From positions 441,042-505,041 of the forward strand of contig DATGJP010000095.1 of assembly GCA_035295125.1 (NCBI GenBank): a stretch of 64,000 nt of DNA, read 5' to 3'. The notes beneath the pieces are model-generated. The model was not told the DNA's origin and ran no database searches. It was given only the letters and a program-made list of their open reading frames with translations. Within the stretch, counting starts at the first letter, position 1. Every line of letters begins with the position of its first letter. The translations under genes and the position numbers were made by a program. The DNA comes from JAICMB01 sp035295125 (GTDB taxonomy: Bacteria > Acidobacteriota > Terriglobia > Bryobacterales > Bryobacteraceae). Shown here piece after piece: positions 51,317 to 60,229 of the stretch.

Positions 51317-53947
51317 GTGAGCTGGCGACGTTTTTTCCGCCGGAAGCGCCTGGATTCGCGCGTAGCCGACGACATTCGGTTCCATATCGACGTCGAAACG
51401 GAAGATAACGTCGCACGCGGCATGACCCACGCCGAAGCCCATGCCATGGCTCTGCGCAAATTCGGCAACCCCTGTCTCATTCGCGAGGAGGTCTATCGTA
51501 TGAACAGCCTTGAAATTCTGGAGTCGGCATGGCAGGACGTGCGATATGCCTGGCGCGTCCTGCGCCGGAATCCCGGCTTCGCCCTCACGGCGATGCTTAC
51601 CCTGGCGCTTGGCATCGGCGGAAACACCGCCATCTTCACTTTGGTGCGTTCCGTGGTCCTCAAGCCGCTGGACTATCCGCATCCGGAGCGCCTGGTCAAG
51701 GTCGCTGAGCAAGACCCAGATACACCCGTTCCCAGCACGATCGATTACACAACGACTTGGGATCTTCGCTCCGGGAGCCATTCCTTCGAGAGTCTTTCGC
51801 TCTACCGCGATGCATCCGGCGCGGTGGTGGGACAGAGCGCGCCGGAACTGCTCACCGGCATGCGGGTGAACTACGATTACTTCCGCACACTCGGCGTGGA
51901 GATGCAGCTTGGACGAGCATTCCTACCCGAGGAAGACCGGCCCAAAGCCGGCCGGGAAGTCATCCTGACGCATGGCGCATGGATCAGCCACTACGGCGGT
52001 GATGCCGGCCTTGTGGGTCGCGAGATTGCCCTCAGCGGTTCCTATTACAAGGTAGTGGGCATCCTTCCTGCCACCTTTCGCGCGCCGCTCAGAAGTGGGT
52101 CGGTGTACCCTGAGTTCTACCTTCCGTTAGGTTATGCCTTGGGTGAACCGATTTCCTGCCGAGGTTGCCAACATCTGGAACTGATCGGCCGACTGAAACC
52201 TGGGGTCACGATTGAACAGGCGCATGCCGAGCTGATTGCGCTCATGGCCGGGATGGTGCGCCTGCATCCGAACGATTATGCGCGCGGCGCGACCGTCTCC
52301 ATCACTCCGCTGCAACAGTACATGGTGGGCCGGGTTACCACCGCGATGTGGATCTTGCTCGCCGGGGTGGGATTCGTTCTGCTCATCGCTTGCGCCAACG
52401 TGGCGAACCTGGTGCTGGCGCGCGCAACCGGGCGTGTTAAGGAGATGGCCACTCGCGCCGCCCTCGGCGCCGGCCGCTTGCGAATCGCGCGCCAGTTGTT
52501 GAGCGAATGTGCCCTGCTGGCCGCGGGCGGGGCTATCACGGGACTGCTGCTGGCACGGGGCGGAACAGCCGCACTCGCCGGGTACGCGGCGAAGCAGATT
52601 CCCCGCATAGACGAGATCCACATGGACAGCGCCGTGTTTGCCTTCACCTTCGCCGTGAGTCTACTCACGGTGTTGTTTTTTGGCGCGGCGCCCGCGTTAC
52701 GGGCTTCGCGCGCAGGTTGTGTGGACGATTTAACAGACATGGGCCGCACCACCTCGGGCAAGGCGAATCAGACTCTCCGTAACTTTCTGGTGGCCGCCGA
52801 GATCGCCCTCGCGTTCGTGCTGGTGATGGGGGCAGGGCTGCTGACCCGCAGCTTCATTCACCTCATGCAAGTCGACCCGGGCTACGATCCGCACAATGTG
52901 CTGACGTTCGGAGTTTACGTCTACGGACCGCGATATAAGACGGCGGATGCCGAGATCGCGTTTTACGACCAGGCCATGGCGCGCCTACGCACGGTTCGCG
53001 GCATAGAGAGCGCCGCTATGGTGAGCACGCTGCCTTTGGATAGTTTCGACCGCCGCGGGTTCCATATTCAGGACCGCCCGCTCGCGAACGCCTCCGATGC
53101 CCCTTCCGCCGAGACTTACTCGATTTCACCCGACTATTTCCACGTCATGCGCATTCCCCTCAAGCGCGGCCGGCTCTTCACGGAACAGGACCGCCGGGGC
53201 GCGCCGCTCGCCGCCATCGTCAGCGAAGGCTGTGCACGCAAAGCCTTTCCGGGACGGGACGCCCTGGGCCAGCACATCCAGTTGGGTGGCCGTGATGACA
53301 AGCGGCCCTGGCTGACGATCGTCGGCATCGTAGGCGACGTCCACCAGTATTCGCTCGACCAGCCGCCCAACATGGAGGCTTACACTCCGATCGCGCAGAA
53401 CAACAACTTCGGCTACAACCTCGTTGCCCGTACCAGTGTCGATCCTGTGCTTCTGGCGAACGCGGCGCGACAGGTGTTTTTCTCGATCGACAAGACCCAG
53501 CCGATCCATCACATCCGTTCGCTTGAGTCGTACCTGGCCGATTCGCTGGCCACCCGAACTTTTACGCTGGCGCTGCTCGCACTATTCGGGGCGCTGGCGC
53601 TAGTGCTGGCCGCCGTTGGCGTATATGGCGTGCTGTCATACACCGTGAGCCTTCGAACGCAGGAAGTTGGCATTCGTATGGCGTTGGGCGCCGGCGCGCG
53701 TGACATCCTGTCGATGGTGCTGCGTCAGAGCCTTGTTCTGATCGGCGCCGGCCTGTCGGCCGGATTCATGGCGTCTCTGTTGCTGACGCGTTTCCTCAAG
53801 ACCCTGCTTTTCGACGTCCGCTCCACCGACCCACTCGCACTGGCTACGACAGCCGTGGTGCTGACTACCGTCGCCCTGATCGCAAGCTATCTACCAGCCC
53901 GTCGTGCCACCCGCATCGACCCGATTTCCGCGCTGCGGGTCGGGTGA
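51317..53947 (+). CDS. ADOP-type duplicated permease
   Basis: An 876-residue protein starting with GTG. It has the N-terminal ADOP prefix (SWRRFFRRKRLDSRVADDIRFHID) and two MacB/FtsX permease units: helices near 90 (FALTAMLTLALGIGGNTAIFTLVRSVVLKPL), 350-370, 400 and 440, then a second unit with helices near 490, 755, 800 and 840, ending ARRATRIDPISALRVG. It lacks an ATPase domain, as ADOPs do (acidobacterial duplicated orphan permeases). It is co-transcribed with PadR. The substrate is unknown. Confidence 0.92.
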   Translation: MSWRRFFRRKRLDSRVADDIRFHIDVETEDNVARGMTHAEAHAMALRKFGNPCLIREEVYRMNSLEILESAWQDVRYAWRVLRRNPGFALTAMLTLALGIGGNTAIFTLVRSVVLKPLDYPHPERLVKVAEQDPDTPVPSTIDYTTTWDLRSGSHSFESLSLYRDASGAVVGQSAPELLTGMRVNYDYFRTLGVEMQLGRAFLPEEDRPKAGREVILTHGAWISHYGGDAGLVGREIALSGSYYKVVGILPATFRAPLRSGSVYPEFYLPLGYALGEPISCRGCQHLELIGRLKPGVTIEQAHAELIALMAGMVRLHPNDYARGATVSITPLQQYMVGRVTTAMWILLAGVGFVLLIACANVANLVLARATGRVKEMATRAALGAGRLRIARQLLSECALLAAGGAITGLLLARGGTAALAGYAAKQIPRIDEIHMDSAVFAFTFAVSLLTVLFFGAAPALRASRAGCVDDLTDMGRTTSGKANQTLRNFLVAAEIALAFVLVMGAGLLTRSFIHLMQVDPGYDPHNVLTFGVYVYGPRYKTADAEIAFYDQAMARLRTVRGIESAAMVSTLPLDSFDRRGFHIQDRPLANASDAPSAETYSISPDYFHVMRIPLKRGRLFTEQDRRGAPLAAIVSEGCARKAFPGRDALGQHIQLGGRDDKRPWLTIVGIVGDVHQYSLDQPPNMEAYTPIAQNNNFGYNLVARTSVDPVLLANAARQVFFSIDKTQPIHHIRSLESYLADSLATRTFTLALLALFGALALVLAAVGVYGVLSYTVSLRTQEVGIRMALGAGARDILSMVLRQSLVLIGAGLSAGFMASLLLTRFLKTLLFDVRSTDPLALATTAVVLTTVALIASYLPARRATRIDPISALRVG

Positions 53948-53960
53948 GAGGATGTGGAAC

Positions 53961-53986
53961 GGCGGAGCAGGCGGTTTCGCTGGTGC
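53961..53986. repeat. Hairpin repeat, family B (broken right arm)
   Basis: GGCGGAGCAGGCGG then TTTCGCTGGTGC, in the 271-base gap between the first ADOP gene and rsgA. The rest of the gap shows nothing I can name. Confidence 0.45.
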
Positions 53987-54218
53987 TTCCTTCCGCAATG
54001 TCAGATATTCGCGAGGCGCCAAGAATCTGAAGCGGTGTAATACCTTCTTCAACCGAGCAACGCTGCCAAGGCCTGCCGGCAGCCGCGGCCCTCGTGGCGT
54101 CGATGCTATCCTGCAATTTGCCTCCGACCATTGTTCGCTAACCGGCGCTCGAGACGCGCCGGGCCCAAAGACGTCTTCCACACCCCCATCCTACGTGTCT
54201 TTGTGGAGCTGACAAACA

Positions 54219-55208
54219 ATGAATTACTCTTCCGATTCTTTGCTTCGCGCACGCGTGTGCGAAGCAATCCAGGAACACTATTGCCTGCGATTTGAAGGAG
54301 GCGACGAATATGACGCGGTGCCCGCCGGCGCCCTGCGTTGGAGCGCGGAACTGCCGGCGGTGGGCGACTGGGTTCGGGCTCGTCGCGCCGATGCCACTCT
54401 GGCGCTGATCGAAACCGTCGAGCCGCGCACCAATTCCATTTCACGCCAACGACCGGGCGGCGGTGGGGAGCAAGTGTTGGCGGCGAATGTCGACCTGATG
54501 GTGATCGTGATGGGACTCGATGGTGACTACAACCTCCGGCGTCTCGAACGCTACCTCGTCCTGGCCGCCGCAAGCGGTGTGGAGGCGATGGTGGTGTTGA
54601 ACAAGGTAGACGTCTGCACGGAATGGCCGGCGCGCCTGGGCGAGGCACGGGCCATCGCGGGCAACGCAGTGGCGCTGTCGGCGCACAAGTCTGTAGCGCC
54701 AATCGTCGAAGCCGTGCGGGGACATACCGTGGTGCTACTCGGCTCCTCTGGTGCAGGCAAATCGACGATCGCCAACGCCCTGCTTGGCGAATCGCGACAA
54801 GTTACCCAGCCGGTGCGCGAATCGGACTCGCGCGGCCGCCACACGACGACGCGCCGCATGCTGATCGAACTGCCGGATGGTGGCGCGCTGATCGACACAC
54901 CGGGCCTGCGCGAACTGGCTCTTTGGGCGGGACAGGAGTCAGTCGACGACGTGTTTGCCAGTGTGGCCACGCTCGCGCGCCAGTGTCGGTTCCACGACTG
55001 CGCGCACGGAGGCGAGCCGGGCTGTGCGGTGTCCGCGGCGCTAAAGACCGGCGAACTCGAACCGGCGCGCTGGGCCAGCTACCAGAAGTTGCTGGCCGAG
55101 GCCCGCTACCATGAGCGCTCCGTGGACCAGCGTGCGGCTGCTGAAACGAAGCGCAAGTGGAAAGTGATCCATAAGGCCATCCGGCATCACCCAAAGTACA
55201 ACCGATGA
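54219..55208 (+). CDS. rsgA: Ribosome small subunit GTPase RsgA
   Basis: A 329-residue circularly permuted GTPase that acts in late 30S maturation. After an N-terminal OB-like domain come the G4 motif VLNKVDVC (about 127), the G1 P-loop LLGSSGAGKSTIANAL (about 176), the G2 region GRHTTTRRM and G3 DTPGLREL (about 226). The zinc site follows: CRFHDCAHGGEPGCAV (about 260-275). Confidence 0.94.
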   Translation: MNYSSDSLLRARVCEAIQEHYCLRFEGGDEYDAVPAGALRWSAELPAVGDWVRARRADATLALIETVEPRTNSISRQRPGGGGEQVLAANVDLMVIVMGLDGDYNLRRLERYLVLAAASGVEAMVVLNKVDVCTEWPARLGEARAIAGNAVALSAHKSVAPIVEAVRGHTVVLLGSSGAGKSTIANALLGESRQVTQPVRESDSRGRHTTTRRMLIELPDGGALIDTPGLRELALWAGQESVDDVFASVATLARQCRFHDCAHGGEPGCAVSAALKTGELEPARWASYQKLLAEARYHERSVDQRAAAETKRKWKVIHKAIRHHPKYNR

Positions 55209-55215
55209 GTCATGG

Positions 55216-55341
55216 TCATTCGTGCCGCAGTGCCACCATCGGGTCGACCTTCCTCGCCCGGTACGCGGGAACAGAGCTTGCCACCAACGCCACTGCGATG
55301 AGCAGTACCGCCACGGAAATAAATGTTAACGGTTCTGTCGC
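55216..55341 (-). pseudogene. C-terminal remnant of an ADOP permease on the minus strand
   Basis: Reading the minus strand from 55341 to the TGA at 55216-55218 gives an ADOP tail: TEPLTFISVAVLLIAVALV followed by ASSVPAYRARKVDPMVALRHE. The last nine residues are identical to the end of the ADOP gene that starts at 55390 on the other strand (RVDPMVALRHE). Upstream of about 55345 the similarity ends. The rest of the gene is missing, so this is a decayed copy truncated where the plus-strand ADOP gene begins. Confidence 0.85.
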
Positions 55342-55389
55342 AAACGCCAGCACTTGACAGGGGTCCATTGGCCGCGCCATAGTCTACCT

Positions 55390-58014
55390 ATGGGAGAGCT
55401 TTGGCGGCGTATTCAATTCCTTTTTAACCGCCGCCAATTCGACGAGGACCTCGAAGAAGAAATCCGCTACCACCTCGACTGCCGGAGTGCGGAGCACAAC
55501 TCCCGTGACGCTGCCAGACACCGCTTCGGTAACGAAACTCTCATTAAGGAGACGAGCCGCGAAATGTGGAATCCCGGACCGGCACTCGGGGCTTTGCTCC
55601 AGGACGCGAAGTATGGCGTCCGAACCCTTCTCAAGAATCACGGTTTTGCATCGGTCGCTGTGCTTACGCTCGCCCTCGGGATTGGCGCGAGCACGGCCGT
55701 CTTCGGGGTTTTCAATGCGATTCTCCTCAAGCCGCTGCCCTATCCCGAACCGGCGCATCTGGCGATGCTGTGGCTCACACCGCCGAAGAGCATCGGCATG
55801 CCGGAGTTCCCCTGGGCCCGGCGGCAGTATCGGTATCTCACCCGCGGCCTGAAAACCGTCGAACACTTCGGGGCTTTCCAGGCGGATTCCTTCAATCTCA
55901 CCGGGGCCGGGGAGCCGTCCCTCGTTGAGGGTCTGCGAGCGTCGGCCGGGTTCTTTCCTGCGCTCGGCATCGCGCCCGCCTTGGGGCGGACGTTCACAGC
56001 CGAAGAAGATCAGCCTGGGCACGAATACGAAGTGGTTCTCAGCGATCGGCTGTGGCGCGACCGGTTTGCATCGGACCCATCCGTGCTCGGCCGCTCGGTG
56101 CACCTGAACGGATACTCCTACACCGTGGTCGGCGTCATGCGTCCCGGCTTCGCGTTTCCACGCGCCGAAGAAATGCCGTCGACACTGAGTTTCCCGAGCC
56201 AACCACTTCTGTGGGTGCCGATCGCAGTACCGGCCGATCCGCCCGGCGGGCTTAGTGAAATTGCAATCGTCGCGCGGACCAAACCCGGCTTCACCAGGGC
56301 GCAGGTTCAGGCGGATGTGGACGTCTGGTCCCGGCAAATGGACGCTCTGTTGCCTCGATCTCGGGGCTGGAATGAAGTCCAGGTGAGACCCTTGGACCGG
56401 CAGATCGTGGGGGACACAGGCCGCCCGCTCTCGCTTCTTTTGGGAGCGGTGGGAATCATACTTCTGATTGCCGCATCCAATGTAGCGAGCTTGCTGTTGG
56501 CTCGTTCCGCGGGCCGACGACGGGAGTTTACACTGCGCGCCGCTCTGGGCGCCGGTAAGGGCCGGCTCATCCGGCAGCTTCTAACGGAAAGCATGATTCT
56601 TTCCGCCATTGGTGGCGCGCTCGGCCTGCTCGCAGGGCAACTCGGTGTTCACTTCGCACGAACATACGGCCCGTCCAATATTCCGCGGCTGCACGATGCC
56701 GCCATCGACCTGCCTGTCTTCGCGTTCGCTCTCGTGGTCACGTTTGCAACCGGCATTTTCTTTGGACTTGCGCCGGCCCACGCTGCCGCACGTGCCGATC
56801 TTGTCGAGACTCTCAAGGAAAAGATGGCAACCGCCAAGGTCAGGGCGATACTCGTAGTTGCCGAAATCGCATTGGCTTTCGTGCTGGTGATTGCCGCGGG
56901 ACTGCTGGTGCGAACTTTCTATCGCATCCTGAGCGCTGATGGTGGATTCAATCCCGATCGCGTCCTGACCTTCGAGCTCTCACTGCCAATATCAAAATAC
57001 CCTGACGCCGCGCATATCGTGCCGCTCTACCAACGTGCTCTCGACCGGCTGCAAGCTGTTCCCGGCATTATGACCGCGGGCATTGGAGCCACCGTCCCGG
57101 TCGGCGGAAGCGGAGAGGGCACCACAGTGCACGTCCTCGATCATCCGGTTCCCGTCGACAAGCAGCCGTTCGCCGGATACACCATCGTTTCACCCGGCTA
57201 TTTCGCTTCTGTTGGAACGTCGTTGTTGCGAGGCAGGAGTTTTCTGGATACCGACAACCTGTCATCGCGTGCGGTGGCGATCGTGAGTCGGGCAATGGCA
57301 GAGCAGTTCTGGCCCGGCCAGGATGCGCTCGGAAAGCAGTTCGACTTCAACAACCCGCGCTTTCCGGTGTTAACGGTCGTCGGCATCGTGGGTAACGTGA
57401 AGCATGTCTCGCTGCGTGAAGATCCCGGTCCCGAGATCTATGTGCCCTACACCCAAAAGGTCTGGTCTTCGCTTTCCATCATGCGGGTGGCTGTTCGCAC
57501 CGCAGCCGATCCGCTGTCGGTAGTCGCCAACGTGCGGCAGGCGATTCACGCGGTCGATCCCGAGTTGCCGGTTGCGAAGGTGGCAACACTCGAATCCCTG
57601 GTTGTCGACTCCGTGGCGCAGCCCCGTTTCGCGATGGCCCTGGTGGCGGCTTTCGGAGCGCTCGCCCTGATCCTCGCGTCGATCGGCATGTATGGCGTCA
57701 TTTCGTACTCGGTGGTGCAGCGAACCCGTGAAATCGGGGTCCGCATGGCCCTTGGCGCCCGGCGCACTGATGTATTCCGGTTAGTGCTGGGCCAAAGCGG
57801 CAGGCTCGTATTGATTGGGGTCGCGATCGGATTCGCGGCGTCGCTTGCGGTCGCGCGGACCATGTCGAGCTTTTTGTATGGAGTCACAGCCACCGACCCG
57901 GGCACGTTCGTCAGCGTTGCGATCCTGCTTGCCACGGTCGTGATGCTCGCTTCTTATGTGCCCGCGCGCCGCGCTATGCGAGTCGACCCGATGGTCGCGC
58001 TGCGGCACGAGTAG
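55390..58014 (+). CDS. ADOP-type duplicated permease
   Basis: An 874-residue ADOP from ATG 55390 (MGELWRRIQFLFNRRQFDEDLEEEIRYHLD). The TTG at 55354 would add 12 residues but lacks the family start. The two MacB/FtsX units are clear: FASVAVLTLALGIGASTAVFGVFNAILLKPLPYPEP early, VGIILLIAASNVASLLLARSAGRRREFTLRAALGAGKGRLIRQLLTES in the middle, and the second unit ending RVDPMVALRHE. No PadR gene precedes it. Its 3' end overlaps the convergent TetR gene by 41 bases. Confidence 0.92.
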   Translation: MGELWRRIQFLFNRRQFDEDLEEEIRYHLDCRSAEHNSRDAARHRFGNETLIKETSREMWNPGPALGALLQDAKYGVRTLLKNHGFASVAVLTLALGIGASTAVFGVFNAILLKPLPYPEPAHLAMLWLTPPKSIGMPEFPWARRQYRYLTRGLKTVEHFGAFQADSFNLTGAGEPSLVEGLRASAGFFPALGIAPALGRTFTAEEDQPGHEYEVVLSDRLWRDRFASDPSVLGRSVHLNGYSYTVVGVMRPGFAFPRAEEMPSTLSFPSQPLLWVPIAVPADPPGGLSEIAIVARTKPGFTRAQVQADVDVWSRQMDALLPRSRGWNEVQVRPLDRQIVGDTGRPLSLLLGAVGIILLIAASNVASLLLARSAGRRREFTLRAALGAGKGRLIRQLLTESMILSAIGGALGLLAGQLGVHFARTYGPSNIPRLHDAAIDLPVFAFALVVTFATGIFFGLAPAHAAARADLVETLKEKMATAKVRAILVVAEIALAFVLVIAAGLLVRTFYRILSADGGFNPDRVLTFELSLPISKYPDAAHIVPLYQRALDRLQAVPGIMTAGIGATVPVGGSGEGTTVHVLDHPVPVDKQPFAGYTIVSPGYFASVGTSLLRGRSFLDTDNLSSRAVAIVSRAMAEQFWPGQDALGKQFDFNNPRFPVLTVVGIVGNVKHVSLREDPGPEIYVPYTQKVWSSLSIMRVAVRTAADPLSVVANVRQAIHAVDPELPVAKVATLESLVVDSVAQPRFAMALVAAFGALALILASIGMYGVISYSVVQRTREIGVRMALGARRTDVFRLVLGQSGRLVLIGVAIGFAASLAVARTMSSFLYGVTATDPGTFVSVAILLATVVMLASYVPARRAMRVDPMVALRHE

Positions 58015-58633
58015 TGTCACCCGCGATCGGCAACACGAGAACGTCGAACAATAACCCCAACAAATGAGCCGCCTGTTCCTTCGACAGGCGCCTGGGATCG
58101 TAAGCCTGTTCGAGCGTAAGGGCGGCAAGAATACTCTCCAGCGCGGCTTTCCTGTGCTCTTCACACATCTGCTGGATGTCGAGTTTCAGGGAGGCACGAA
58201 TCCGGCGATGCGTCGCAGCGAGACGGGGGCGCAACTTGGGATGACGCAGGGCGAATAGTTTGAACTCGAGCATCAGGACTGCCCAACGGCGGTCAGCGAA
58301 GCGTTTTACATAGAAACTGCGCACCGCCGCCAGTTGATCGTCGACGGTTTCGCAACAGGCCAGTGCCGCGCGAATCTGATCGGCGCGGCCATTCGCCTCC
58401 TGCTCCAGCAGGGCAAAGAACAGGTCTTCCTTGGTCTGGAAATGCGCGTAGAAGGCTCCGCGCGTATGGCCGGTGGCGGCGGCAATGTCTTCAATCCGGC
58501 ATGCTTCGAAGCCGTCTCGCGCGAAGATCCGCCGCGCGGAGTCAATGAGCGCGCGACGCGTCGCCTCGGTGCGCTGCTGATGCTTGTTGAGAGCTAGCGG
58601 AACGGGCGCCTGGCGGGCGCCGGAGTTGTTCAT
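57974..58633 (-). CDS. TetR family repressor of the efflux operon
   Basis: A 219-residue protein with the TetR helix-turn-helix at about residues 23-70 (ATRRALIDSARRIFARDGFEACRIEDIAAATGHTRGAFYAHFQTKEDLFFALLE). The C-terminal ligand domain resembles AcrR-type drug-responsive repressors. It is divergent from the TolC-EmrA-EmrB-like operon across a 28-bp perfect palindrome, which it very probably binds. The 3' end overlaps the end of the ADOP gene. Confidence 0.92.
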   Translation of the reverse strand: MNNSGARQAPVPLALNKHQQRTEATRRALIDSARRIFARDGFEACRIEDIAAATGHTRGAFYAHFQTKEDLFFALLEQEANGRADQIRAALACCETVDDQLAAVRSFYVKRFADRRWAVLMLEFKLFALRHPKLRPRLAATHRRIRASLKLDIQQMCEEHRKAALESILAALTLEQAYDPRRLSKEQAAHLLGLLFDVLVLPIAGDTTRAAARPSGRLA

Positions 58634-58641
58634 CGCTCTTC

Positions 58642-58669
58642 ATTATATACATACGCGTATGTATATAAT
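58642..58669. promoter_or_regulatory. Perfect 28-bp palindrome carrying the -10 boxes of both divergent promoters
   Basis: The 28 bases read the same on both strands (half-site ATTATATACATACG). Each end is a perfect TATAAT: 58664-58669 on the plus strand and 58647-58642 on the minus strand. The start codons are at 58682 (plus) and 58633 (minus), so both transcripts would be nearly leaderless. A repressor dimer bound here would block both directions. Confidence 0.85.
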
Positions 58670-58681
58670 AGAGGGCAAGCC

Positions 58682-60229
58682 ATGCTTTGGCATTTACGAG
58701 CCATTTGCCCAGTACTGCTCGCGTTCGCCGCAAGTGACGGCGTTTTCGCGCAGCTTCCCGTGGGAGGCGGCGGGGCGGGAGGATCTGCCCGGCCGATCGC
58801 ATTGCCGCAATCCGGCCGCATGAGTCCCGCCGGATCCGCTTCCATGCAGCAAAGCACGTCCGGCGCAGGCGTCGACACGGTCAATACCTCCATTCAGGTC
58901 GGCGGCGATTTGCAGGGCAGCGTGCCGGGTGCGGCGCCCGCCGGCGCAGTTACCCTCACCCTTGCCGATGCCGTGCGGCGCGGGCTCGAAACCAATCTTG
59001 GGCTGATCGCCGCCGGAAACTCGAGCGGCGCGGCGGCGGCGCAGCGCATTCAGGCCCTCAGCGCCCTGCTGCCAAACATCAGCGCCAATGCCTCCGAAAC
59101 CGTCACGCAGGTCAACCTGGCCGCTTACGGATTTCAGTTCAAGCTGCCTCCGGGCGTCAATTTCTCGATCCCCTCTGTGGTCGGTCCATTCAGCTATTCC
59201 CAGTTGGGCGCGACGCTCAGCGAATCGGTTTATGATCCGGTGGCGCGCCGGAACTGGAAGGCGACCAAGGAACTCGAAAGCGCAGCTCAATTGTCCGCCA
59301 AAGATGCCCGCGAACTGGTCGTCCTGGCGGTTGCCGGTGCTTATATGCAGACCGTTGCCACCGGCGCCCGGATCGACTCCCAGCGGGCGCAGGTAACCAA
59401 CGCCCAAGCCGTCTACGATCAGGCACAAATCCGGAAAACAGCGGGCACGAATGCGCGCATCGACGTCATGCGCACGCTGGTTGAGTTGCAGACGCAAAAA
59501 CAGCGCTTGAATTCGCTCGAATCCGACTTTCGCAAGCAAAAACTCGCCCTGGCCCGGATGATCGGACTTCCACTCGACCGGGACCTGAGTTTGAGCGAAC
59601 CCCTGACGTCGGGCACGGTTGCCGTTCCCGATCCGGGCCAGGCCGTTAAAGATGCATTCGAGCATCGCTCCGATTTGAAGGCTGCTGAAGCACAGTTGCG
59701 TGCCGCGGAACGCGCCCTGGACGCCGCCCACGCCGAGCGCCTGCCCACTGTGTCGTTGAACGGGAACTACGGCGTGCTCGGGCCAAACCCCACGCAGACC
59801 CACGGAGTGTTCACCGTTACGGGCGGGGTAAGTGTTCCCATCTGGCAAGGCGGCAGGATCAAGGGCGACGTCCAACAGGCTGACGCAACGGTCCGCCAGC
59901 GTCAGGCGGAGTTCGCCGATCAGCGCGGACGCGTGGAACAGGAGGTGCGCACCGCGGTGATTGAGCTCGAAACAGCGGCCGGACAGGTGCAACTCGCCGA
60001 AAGCAACCGCGGCTACGCCGCCGAGACACTGAGGGAGGCCCAGGACCGCTTTCATCTCGGTGTCGCGACGACAGTGGAGGTGGTGCAGGCCCAGGAGCAG
60101 GTCGCGGCCGCCGAAAGCGATTTCGTCTCGGGTCTTTTGTCGTTCGATCTCGCCCGGCTGAACCTGTCGCGCGCTACCGGCAAAGCAGAGAGCACGCTGC
60201 CGGATCTTCTGAAAGGAACCCGTCCATGA
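58682..60229 (+). CDS. TolC family outer-membrane efflux protein
   Basis: A 515-residue protein with a signal peptide (LWHLRAICPVLLAFAASDGVFAQ). Two related halves of long helices and paired strands make the TolC barrel and tunnel: LTLADAVRRGLETNLGLIAAGN (about 97-118) and the second-half match AFEHRSDLKAAEAQLRAAERALDAAHAERLPTVSLNGNYGV. A Gly-rich stretch (residues 26-34) follows the signal. It overlaps the EmrA-like gene by four bases. Confidence 0.9.
   Translation: MLWHLRAICPVLLAFAASDGVFAQLPVGGGGAGGSARPIALPQSGRMSPAGSASMQQSTSGAGVDTVNTSIQVGGDLQGSVPGAAPAGAVTLTLADAVRRGLETNLGLIAAGNSSGAAAAQRIQALSALLPNISANASETVTQVNLAAYGFQFKLPPGVNFSIPSVVGPFSYSQLGATLSESVYDPVARRNWKATKELESAAQLSAKDARELVVLAVAGAYMQTVATGARIDSQRAQVTNAQAVYDQAQIRKTAGTNARIDVMRTLVELQTQKQRLNSLESDFRKQKLALARMIGLPLDRDLSLSEPLTSGTVAVPDPGQAVKDAFEHRSDLKAAEAQLRAAERALDAAHAERLPTVSLNGNYGVLGPNPTQTHGVFTVTGGVSVPIWQGGRIKGDVQQADATVRQRQAEFADQRGRVEQEVRTAVIELETAAGQVQLAESNRGYAAETLREAQDRFHLGVATTVEVVQAQEQVAAAESDFVSGLLSFDLARLNLSRATGKAESTLPDLLKGTRP

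Noticed and set aside
58694..60055. 453-codon minus-strand open frame opposite the TolC-like gene
   Set aside because: The plus-strand frame has signal peptide and TolC pattern; the antisense frame has none.
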